A stretch of 7,571 nt of DNA from Desulfobulbus sp. (GTDB lineage: Bacteria > Desulfobacterota > Desulfobulbia > Desulfobulbales > Desulfobulbaceae), in contig JAQUEZ010000283.1 in the NCBI GenBank assembly GCA_028684915.1, forward strand, positions 1 through 7,571, written 5' to 3'. Shown piece after piece: positions 1-5,470 of this stretch. Every line of letters begins with the position of its first letter. The stretch's first letter is position 1. The position numbers and the translations under genes were made by a program. The notes under the pieces are model-generated. The model saw only the letters and a program-made list of their open reading frames with translations. It did not search any database and had not been told where the DNA came from.

Positions 1-1076
1 GTTTTCGGTAGGATGCGCACCATGCCGCCACAACGCTCAACCAACTTGGTACCGAAACCGAGCACCAAATTTCCGGCCGAGAGAAAGAGCGAGGATTTAA
101 GCAGAGAATGGTGGATGAGGTGGAGCATGGCGCCATACACCCCAATCCCGCCGACGCCGACCCCAAAGGCGATCACCCCCATATTTTCAATACTCGAATA
201 CGCCAGCATCCGTTTGTAGTCGGGTTGATTGAGGATGAAGATCCCGGCCACGACAATGGAGAGGAGGCCAAAGCCCATCAGTAAATGCCCGGAAAAATCA
301 CCCAAACCGGCCAGCACCATAAGGGTATGTACCTTGTAGATACCGAGAAAGGCACAGTTCAGCAATGCTCCGGAAAGCAGGGCCGAGGCCGGGCTAGGGG
401 CCTCGCTATGGGCATCGGGCAACCAGGTGTGCATCGGCGCCAAGCCCATTTTGGTGCCGAATCCGATAAGCACAAAGACAAAACCAGTCTTCAACCAAAG
501 GGGATCAAGCTTGGCAGCCGTCTGATTGAGTGAAGTAAAGGTCAGTGGCACATCAAGCCCGGCCTGCTCCAAGGCCAAGGTAATGAAAAAGAAACCCAGC
601 AAGGCCAGGGCAATGCCCACCGAGCAGATCAGCACATACTTCCAGGTGGCTTCCAGGGCCTTTTTCGAGCGGTGGACAAAGATAAGCGGGGCGCTGACCA
701 GGGTGGTCGTCTCAACCGCAATCCAGAAGACGATTGGATGCTCGGCAACCGCAGCCATGCTCATCGCGCCGACAAACAGCAGCATCGAGCCGATGAAGAC
801 TGATTCGTTCGCCGTTTCCTGTTCCCGCATATAGAAAACACTGTAGGGGGCGATGAACACGAAGATAAAAGCGGTCACCACCAGAACCAAAATCCCAACC
901 GGAGCGGTACCAAAGTAGCCAGGCAAGAGCGGTTGCAGAGGGGAGAGCCATGCAAGCAGCGCCAACTGCAGTTGTAGTAAGGCGCCAATCACCAAGACCA
1001 CCCGCCCGATTTTGACAGGGAGGAACAGGGCAATCAGACCGATGATCAACGGCAGACAAAAAACTGATTCCAGCAT
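1..1076 (-). CDS. hyfF: Hyf-type complex subunit HyfF, NuoL/M/N-like antiporter subunit (partial, C-terminus beyond left edge)
   Basis: The frame is open from ATG at 1076 to the left edge, giving 358 complete codons with no stop. Family members run to roughly 480-530 residues, so about the last quarter to third is missing. The protein is a polytopic membrane subunit of the proton-conducting antiporter family (NuoL/M/N, MrpA/D). Visible family features are the buried Glu of the early helices (VETTT, E122), the TM7 Lys in GFGTKMGLAPMHTWLPDAH (K209, with H216), YSSIENMG at 293-300, and the helix-break His/Lys set LHLIHHSLLK (H319, H322, K327). Position 240 in the TM8 segment is Asn, where many antiporter subunits have Lys; I believe this is usual in HyfF-type proteins. 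The start has a good ribosome-binding site (AAGGAT, 1088-1083) inside the end of hyfE and begins 3 nt after the hyfE stop, so translation is probably coupled. Its place after hyfE supports HyfF rather than HyfB or HyfD. Confidence 0.9.
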   Translation of the reverse strand, partial: MLESVFCLPLIIGLIALFLPVKIGRVVLVIGALLQLQLALLAWLSPLQPLLPGYFGTAPVGILVLVVTAFIFVFIAPYSVFYMREQETANESVFIGSMLLFVGAMSMAAVAEHPIVFWIAVETTTLVSAPLIFVHRSKKALEATWKYVLICSVGIALALLGFFFITLALEQAGLDVPLTFTSLNQTAAKLDPLWLKTGFVFVLIGFGTKMGLAPMHTWLPDAHSEAPSPASALLSGALLNCAFLGIYKVHTLMVLAGLGDFSGHLLMGFGLLSIVVAGIFILNQPDYKRMLAYSSIENMGVIAFGVGVGGIGVYGAMLHLIHHSLLKSSLFLSAGNLVLGFGTKLVERCGGMVRILPK

Positions 1077-1079
1077 GGC

Positions 1080-1733
1080 TTAATCCTTGAGTTGTCCCAG
1101 GTAGGTGGTATCGACATCGTCAAAGGCACGATTGATGTTATGGAGGATAATCCCCATGATCATCACCCCGACGAGCAGGTCCAGAAGCACCCCGAACTCG
1201 ACCAGGTAGATCGATCGCGCATGCTTGGTCAATGCCGTTCCCACCAGATAGATACCGTTTTCAAGCATCAGATAGCCGATAACCTGGGTCAGGGCCTTGG
1301 TTCGGCTCATCATCAAAAACAGCCCGCCCCCCAGGGTGGTAATGGCGGTAATCAACAGCAGCGTGTACTTGCCATGGAGCGTGGCCGACAGATGCCGGCT
1401 GATAAAGACCGCCACCAGGACCAAAACAATGCCAGCGACCAGGGAGGCATGGTACCCGATCAACGGCTCGACCTCGCGTTTGATCGAAATTCGGGTCAAG
1501 GCCAGATACAGCAGGCCGGGAATAAGAACCGCCTTGATCAGCAGCATCAGCTGGAAGAAGAGGATTCCACCGTTACTGAGCCGCACTCCCGGCTCAAGAA
1601 AGATCGGCGTCAGGGAGACCAATGCGCCCTGCAGGGCCATGAGTTTAATCAACGCCATCATTCGACTCGAACCAAAGGACAGCAGAACCGAAAGCAGAAG
1701 GGTGACCAGGATAAGGTCAAGACTACCGTTCAT
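1080..1733 (-). CDS. hyfE: Hyf-type complex subunit HyfE (NuoK-like membrane protein)
   Basis: This gene encodes 217 residues, about the same as E. coli HyfE (about 216). It is almost wholly membrane-embedded, with roughly seven hydrophobic segments. The C-terminal half carries a NuoK-like motif, GYLMLENGIYL (153-163), with buried Glu158, followed by Glu179 and Asp185 in the next helix. The tail DVDTTYLGQLKD resembles the E. coli HyfE end. Lys67 lies in a hydrophobic segment and is a candidate channel residue. The family sits between the antiporter-like subunits and the HyfC anchor, in the ion-translocating arm. I chose the ATG at 1733 rather than an in-frame codon further upstream (up to 1886). 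It overlaps the hyfC stop by one base (TGATG), has GGAG 8 nt ahead (1745-1742), and the extra upstream residues are non-hydrophobic and lie inside hyfC. The overlap indicates translational coupling. Confidence 0.92.
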   Translation of the reverse strand: MNGSLDLILVTLLLSVLLSFGSSRMMALIKLMALQGALVSLTPIFLEPGVRLSNGGILFFQLMLLIKAVLIPGLLYLALTRISIKREVEPLIGYHASLVAGIVLVLVAVFISRHLSATLHGKYTLLLITAITTLGGGLFLMMSRTKALTQVIGYLMLENGIYLVGTALTKHARSIYLVEFGVLLDLLVGVMIMGIILHNINRAFDDVDTTYLGQLKD

Positions 1734-2647
1734 CAGGCAAACTCCATGGTAAGAATAATGGCGAGGAAGGCCAGCGCAAAGGAGGTGAGGAGGAATTTGG
1801 GCACCAGTGGCATTTTCAGCCGCGCGGTCACCGATTCGGTGATACCGATAGCAATGTACACCAGCGCTACAACTCCGTAAAACCAAAGAAAATGCCCAAC
1901 CATGCTCGCTGGGGCAAAGGGTTTGAGCAGGCAGGCTATCCAGGCAGCATAGAAGAAGAGCTTACAGAAAGCCCCCAGTTCAATCAGGGCCAGGTCCGGA
2001 CCACTATGATCAAGAATCATGGCCTCATGAATCATGGTCAATTCTAGATGAGTGGCAGGATCATCTACCGGAACCCGCGAATTCTCGGCCAATAAAATCA
2101 TGAACAGGGCCACGATCACCAGGAGGAGCAAGGCACCTTGCGGACCGTTGAAGGTAATGGCCTGGGTTCCCGAAAAATAGCCGCCCAGACTGAAGGCCCC
2201 AGTCATGCGAAAAAAGACCACGAGAACGACAAAGGTTGCCAGCTCGGCCAGGGTGGAAAAAAATGCCTCCCGGGCCGCCCCCATGCCCTCAAAGGGTGAA
2301 GCCGTATCCAGTGCGGCTAGGATGGTAAAAAAGCGGCCGAGCCCAAGGAGGTAGAAGACCAGGATAACATCCCCGGCAAAGGAGAACAGTGGCGCAGTTC
2401 CCGCCAGAGGGAAAAACAATAGGACCAGAATAGCCGTGGTGCAGGCAACCACCGGCCCTAGACGGAAAACCAGACTGGTGCTGCGGCTGTACACCGACCC
2501 CTTTCGCAGAAGTTTTGCCAGGGTGTAGTACTTGATTAAAAGCGGTGGCCCCTGCTTACCGGCGAACACAGCCTTTGTTTTGAGGATAAGGCCGGGAAAA
2601 AGCGGGGCCAGTACCAGGGAGAGGACAAATGCACCAATGGATTCCAT
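1733..2647 (-). CDS. hyfC: Hyf-type complex subunit HyfC (NuoH/HycD-like membrane anchor)
   Basis: The 304-residue protein is of the NuoH/HycD/HyfC family, close to the usual 305-320. It is the membrane subunit that contacts the peripheral arm and carries acidic residues coupling redox chemistry to ion flow. Family signatures are GKQGPP (30-35) leading into YTLAKLLRKG (41-50), the loop SPFEGMGAAREA (117-128), and the acidic stretch starting AENSRVPVDDPATHLE (187-202) and ending in MIHEAM (205-210). These are the loops equivalent to the quinone-site region of NuoH, repurposed in hydrogenases to hold the large/small subunit module. About eight hydrophobic helices are visible. The ATG at 2647 has TGAGGT (2658-2653) five nt upstream. 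The gene lies 117 nt after hyfB and overlaps hyfE by one base. In enterobacterial hyf operons hyfD follows hyfC; here hyfE follows directly. Confidence 0.93.
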   Translation of the reverse strand: MESIGAFVLSLVLAPLFPGLILKTKAVFAGKQGPPLLIKYYTLAKLLRKGSVYSRSTSLVFRLGPVVACTTAILVLLFFPLAGTAPLFSFAGDVILVFYLLGLGRFFTILAALDTASPFEGMGAAREAFFSTLAELATFVVLVVFFRMTGAFSLGGYFSGTQAITFNGPQGALLLLVIVALFMILLAENSRVPVDDPATHLELTMIHEAMILDHSGPDLALIELGAFCKLFFYAAWIACLLKPFAPASMVGHFLWFYGVVALVYIAIGITESVTARLKMPLVPKFLLTSFALAFLAIILTMEFA

Positions 2648-2764
2648 AGATTACCTCAGCTCTTGCCGTAGGGGGTAAAGGCAAAGAGCTCGGTGCTCCA
2701 CCTTTGACTTCCCGTTATATGCATGATGCATCCGTTATTTTTTTAAACGGTTTTACTCATTTCC
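2648..2764 (-). other. hyfB-hyfC intercistronic region with hairpin and palindromes
   Basis: This is the only sizeable gap in an otherwise tightly packed operon. Reading from hyfB to hyfC it contains a weak CCGTT/AACGG inverted repeat around an A-tract (2732-2750), the 13-bp palindrome ATGCATGATGCAT (2719-2731), two CCGTTAT direct repeats 20 bp apart (2712-2718, 2732-2738), and a strong stem-loop (2658-2690, listed separately). Two very short open frames (22 and 26 codons) end near the hyfC start, but neither has a convincing ribosome-binding site. Confidence 0.6.
2658..2690 (-). promoter_or_regulatory. Stem-loop beside the hyfC ribosome-binding site
   Basis: On the minus strand AGCTCTTTGCC (2690-2680) can pair with GGCAAGAGCT (2667-2658), giving ten base pairs with one bulged base and a 12-nt loop. 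The foot of the stem meets TGAGGT, the hyfC ribosome-binding site (2658-2653). There is no U-tract after it, so it is not an intrinsic terminator. The likely role is processing or stability of the mRNA, or tuning of hyfC translation; this is inference from position and pairing. Confidence 0.5.
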
Positions 2765-4723
2765 TTAGTAGGCAATCACCAACAGCAGCACTGCAATGGT
2801 GAGGACAATATAGGCGATATAGAGTTGGATATGCCCATGCTGAATCCAGCGCATGCGTTCGACTAGAGCAAACAAGGGATCCAGAAACAGACGCTGCAAT
2901 CCCTGCTCGGCAAGATCCCTCACTTTGGATGTATAGAGGGCTGATTGCGGAAAAATGTTACTGATTGCCTTGGCCTGATTATCAACCCCGACGAGAGGAT
3001 GATGAAAATCAACCATACTTCGGGCATAGGAGGTACCCGTATATTGAATCCGGGCGGTTCCCTGGGTAAAGCCGCATCCCCAGGTTGCGTTCTCTTCAAT
3101 TGTCTTTCCTCGGTAAAGCAGACGGCGAAGAAGGGCCACGGCTATCAACCCGGCCAAAGCGATTCGCGCTGCCAACGCCAGAGAGTGACTCACGGAGCGT
3201 AAGGTCCCGGTGGCCATTCCATCGGCAGCAAAACCGCTTATGCCTGCGGCCACAAATCGAATCAGGGGTTCAGGCCAGAGGCCCACCAACAGGCATCCGA
3301 GACTTAACAGTATCATGGCTAGACGCATGCTCGGCCCGGCTTCATGCGGCGGATGCTGGAGTGGATAACGCGGCTCTCCCAAAAAAGTCACGCCCACCAT
3401 CTTGGTAAAACAGGCACAAGCCAAACCGCCGATCAGCGCCAGGGCCAACAAGGCGGCCACCGCAAACAGCAGTGAAGTTCCCCGCAGAACCAACCCCTGG
3501 AAGGCCGCAAAATAGATAAGAAACTCACCGACAAAACCGTTGAGCGGCGGTAGGCCGGCAATGGCGACAGAGCCCAAAAGTACATTTTTCCCCGTCACTG
3601 GCATGCTTTTCATCAGCCCGCCCAACCGGTCCATATTCCGGGTTCCGGTGGCATGAAGAACCGCCCCGGCACCGAGAAAAAGCAGGGACTTGAACAGAGC
3701 ATGGTTCAACAGATGCACCATTGCCCCGGCAAAGCCAAAGAGGGCCATGGTCGAGTTCCCCGCGCTCAACCCCAGCATGCCGAGGCCGCAGCCAATGAGG
3801 ATGATACCGATGTTTTCGATACTCGAGTAGGCTAAAAGGCGTTTGATATCCTTTTGCGCCAGGGCATAGGCCACCCCGAGGACGCCGGAGGTGATCCCCA
3901 ATAACAAAACGATCCAGGCGAAGATCGGAGCAGGCTCTGCAAGCAAAAGGTAAAACCGCAGGATACCGTAGATGCCCATTTTAATCATCACCCCGGACAT
4001 CAAGGCAGAGACATGGCTGGGCGCGGCGGGATGGGCATGGGGCAACCAGATATGCAGGGGAATGATACCCGCCTTAGACCCAAAACCGGCCAGGCCAAGA
4101 AAAAAAGCGAGCACCTTCACTCCATGGGAAAGGCCTTCCCAGGAGCCAAAGGCCAGGCTTCCGGTAGTGGTGTAGACAACCCCAAAGGCGGCAAAAACAC
4201 AAAGCGCACCGGCCTGGGTGAACAACAGGTAGCGGACTGCAGCCTCCTGCACCTCCTGCCGTTCCCAATCGACAATCACGAGGAAGAACGAGGAGAGCGA
4301 CATCAACTCCCAGGCCAGGGCAAAGGTGAGCATATTGGCGGCCATGGTCACCAGGACCATGGCTATCAACAGCAGGCTGAAAAAAAACTGACTAACCACC
4401 GAGCGAAGCGAGTGCTCGGGTTGATCAAGATAGTCATATCCGTACAGACCCAGGATTGGGGCCAGGAGGAAAATCGGTAACAAAAAGATCCGGGTTAAAG
4501 CATCAACGCGTAATGAGAATGAAAAAACATACAGCCAGTTCAACTCTATACCGGCAGCGTTTGGCAATACTCCGGGAGCAAACAGGGCATAGATGCCACA
4601 TACAGCACCCAGGGCAAGCAGGGCTATATGGAGTCCCTTGGCAACGGTGAACCAATGTTTAAAAACAAGCGGAACGACGCCGCCGACAAGAAGAAGGACC
4701 AGGGCAAGAAAGAGTGCATCCAT
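2765..4723 (-). CDS. hyfB: Hyf-type complex subunit HyfB (large NuoL-like antiporter subunit)
   Basis: The 652-residue polytopic protein is comparable with HyfB (about 670) and HycC (about 610) of E. coli. It belongs to the NuoL/M/N antiporter-like family that forms the distal proton-pumping module. Key visible residues are the Glu in AWEL (E139), the TM7 Lys in GFGSKAGIIPLHIWLP (K217, H224), the TM8 Lys in SGVMIKMG (K248), YSSIENIG at 299-306, the HLLNHALFKSLLFLGAG segment (337-353) with H337, H341 and K345, and GFVGEF (396-401). The C-terminal extension typical of HyfB/HycC is present: TWGCGF (547-552), YTGTSYARS, an amphipathic stretch near 575-630, and a final helix after QHGHIQLYIAY. The ATG at 4723 is preceded by AAGAGG about 9 nt upstream (4739-4734), which overlaps the stop of a small upstream frame. 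This appears to be the first recognisable hyf gene of the operon: no ferredoxin-like hyfA is visible ahead of it. Confidence 0.95.
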   Translation of the reverse strand: MDALFLALVLLLVGGVVPLVFKHWFTVAKGLHIALLALGAVCGIYALFAPGVLPNAAGIELNWLYVFSFSLRVDALTRIFLLPIFLLAPILGLYGYDYLDQPEHSLRSVVSQFFFSLLLIAMVLVTMAANMLTFALAWELMSLSSFFLVIVDWERQEVQEAAVRYLLFTQAGALCVFAAFGVVYTTTGSLAFGSWEGLSHGVKVLAFFLGLAGFGSKAGIIPLHIWLPHAHPAAPSHVSALMSGVMIKMGIYGILRFYLLLAEPAPIFAWIVLLLGITSGVLGVAYALAQKDIKRLLAYSSIENIGIILIGCGLGMLGLSAGNSTMALFGFAGAMVHLLNHALFKSLLFLGAGAVLHATGTRNMDRLGGLMKSMPVTGKNVLLGSVAIAGLPPLNGFVGEFLIYFAAFQGLVLRGTSLLFAVAALLALALIGGLACACFTKMVGVTFLGEPRYPLQHPPHEAGPSMRLAMILLSLGCLLVGLWPEPLIRFVAAGISGFAADGMATGTLRSVSHSLALAARIALAGLIAVALLRRLLYRGKTIEENATWGCGFTQGTARIQYTGTSYARSMVDFHHPLVGVDNQAKAISNIFPQSALYTSKVRDLAEQGLQRLFLDPLFALVERMRWIQHGHIQLYIAYIVLTIAVLLLVIAY

Positions 4724-5226
4724 ACGATGTAGCCTCTTAGTTCAAAAAAGAGAAGAAGGATGGTAAGCGATCAAGGGGCACCGAATCTGCATCGACGACC
4801 ATCCTTTGGTGATCAAGAAAAGCCACAAGGAACAACACCCACGCCATGAAGACAAAAGACACTGCGAAGACGGAGTCAGGCCAAGCCATGACGCGCAGGA
4901 GTTCAAAGCTTACACCGAAAAATCGGCGGAGTTGCTCAAGGCAAGTGGTCCGGGCGGCGAAAAGATCTCGGCCAGGCGAACGCGGTGCAAAGAGAGGGAA
5001 AAAATAGGTGAGAGGAAAAACAAGGAGGAGCGGTGATGCCATCGAAGGAGGCTGGAAAGGGCAAGCAGTGAAGCGTTGGCAAGAGCCCTCACAGGGTGGC
5101 ACCCTTACGCAGAAAAGGAGCACTCACCTGCACAAAATCAGCAAGATAGAAAAAATACGGGCTCGATCCAGTACGCCTATTGCTTCCGGAAAAAATTCCC
5201 TGGGGAGCCGGTGACAACACGGTCAA
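4724..5226 (-). other. Long transcribed leader upstream of hyfB
   Basis: If transcription starts about 12 nt after the -12 element, near 5226, about 500 nt precede the hyfB start. Apart from the doubtful small frame, I see a short hairpin-capable AGGGT/ACCCT pair around 5092-5104 and a GGAA/TTCC pair with a T-rich loop near 5190. I recognise no known riboswitch fold. Confidence 0.35.
4737..5123 (-). CDS. Possible small Phe-rich hydrophobic protein ahead of hyfB
   Basis: I do not recognise this frame. It could encode 128 residues from GTG at 5123, 101 from ATG at 5042 or 50 from ATG at 4889. None of these starts has a properly spaced ribosome-binding site: an AGGTGA abuts the GTG, and a pyrimidine-rich stretch precedes 5042. 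In favour of coding, the frame runs open to a TAA (4739-4737) that overlaps the hyfB ribosome-binding site, as in coupled operon genes. Two hydrophobic segments, around residues 31-46 and 86-103 of the long form, could cross a membrane. Against coding, the Phe/Leu/Pro-rich composition is what pyrimidine-rich non-coding DNA would give, and frames overlap it on both strands. It lies downstream of the candidate sigma-54 promoter, so it would be transcribed with hyfB. Treat as undecided between a small membrane protein and untranslated leader. Confidence 0.3.
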   Translation of the reverse strand: MLLFCVRVPPCEGSCQRFTACPFQPPSMASPLLLVFPLTYFFPLFAPRSPGRDLFAARTTCLEQLRRFFGVSFELLRVMAWPDSVFAVSFVFMAWVLFLVAFLDHQRMVVDADSVPLDRLPSFFSFLN

Positions 5227-5236
5227 CGGGGGAAAA

Positions 5237-5252
5237 AGCACCCCTTGCGCCA
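5237..5252 (-). promoter_or_regulatory. Candidate sigma-54 (-24/-12) promoter of the hyf operon
   Basis: The minus strand reads TGGCGCAAGGGGTGCT (5252-5237), followed by a T-run. Compared with the sigma-54 consensus TGGCACGN4TTGCW it matches TGGC, the C at position 6, and TGCT, with the diagnostic GG (5251-5250) and GC (5239-5238) exactly ten nucleotides apart. No other site between hyfB and the helicase keeps both doublets at this spacing. E. coli hyc and hyf operons are sigma-54 dependent, so the class fits the genes downstream. The expected start is near 5226. The sequence match is direct; activity is inferred. Confidence 0.55.
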
Positions 5253-5322
5253 AAGACACGAGCTTGCACATAGCCTGTTGGTGACACCACCGATTTGTAA
5301 ATGATCTTTGGGTACCACGCCG

Positions 5323-5338
5323 CATTACGTGCGGAATA
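5323..5338 (-). promoter_or_regulatory. FhlA/HyfR-like activator site (upstream activating sequence)
   Basis: The plus strand reads CATTACGTGCGGAATA. Against the palindromic FhlA-type consensus as I remember it, CATTTCGTACGAAATG, 12 of 16 positions agree, including the central CGT.CG. The site lies about 100 bp upstream of the predicted sigma-54 start, the usual place for enhancer-binding activators. It also overlaps a local hairpin, CCGCA/TGCGG (5320-5334). A second AT-rich inverted repeat, ATTT-GT-AAAT (5293-5302), lies between it and the promoter. No activator gene is in the window. Confidence 0.4.
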
Positions 5339-5384
5339 AATTTGGGTTCGCACTTTAGCGCGATGATCGGAGTCAGGCCAGTAG

Positions 5385-5442
5385 AAAAATAAAAAAAGTG
5401 TACAAGAAGGCAGGGGAGAGCCCTCTATACCTTCTTGTACAC
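5385..5442 (-). terminator. Intrinsic terminator of the helicase gene
   Basis: A perfect 13-bp stem, GTGTACAAGAAGG (5398-5410) against CCTTCTTGTACAC (5430-5442), encloses a 19-nt loop that can pair further (AGGG/CCCT). Read on the minus strand it is followed by TTTTTTTATTTTT (5397-5385). It starts 28 nt after the helicase stop. The other side has no T-run, so it acts in the minus direction only. It separates the helicase from the hyf operon, which therefore needs its own promoter. Confidence 0.93.
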
Positions 5443-5470
5443 CTAAAAAAGACGATCAGTGGCTGCCGGT

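Noticed and set aside
712..1059. Minus-strand frame of 115 codons inside hyfF
   Set aside because: It lies in a different frame from the HyfF protein, whose motifs are continuous through this stretch from ATG 1076.
1092..1880. Plus-strand frame of 262 codons, rich in Gln, Asp and Arg
   Set aside because: It is the complement of hyfE and the end of hyfC; its hydrophilic composition is the antisense image of membrane-protein codons.
2651..2731. Two mini-frames (22 and 26 codons) before hyfC
   Set aside because: Neither has a Shine-Dalgarno sequence, they overlap each other in different frames, and the DNA is better explained by the hairpin and palindromes.
5089..5325. Minus-strand frame of 78 codons
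   Set aside because: It would start upstream of the predicted sigma-54 start, spans the promoter, and shows no ribosome-binding site or recognisable content.
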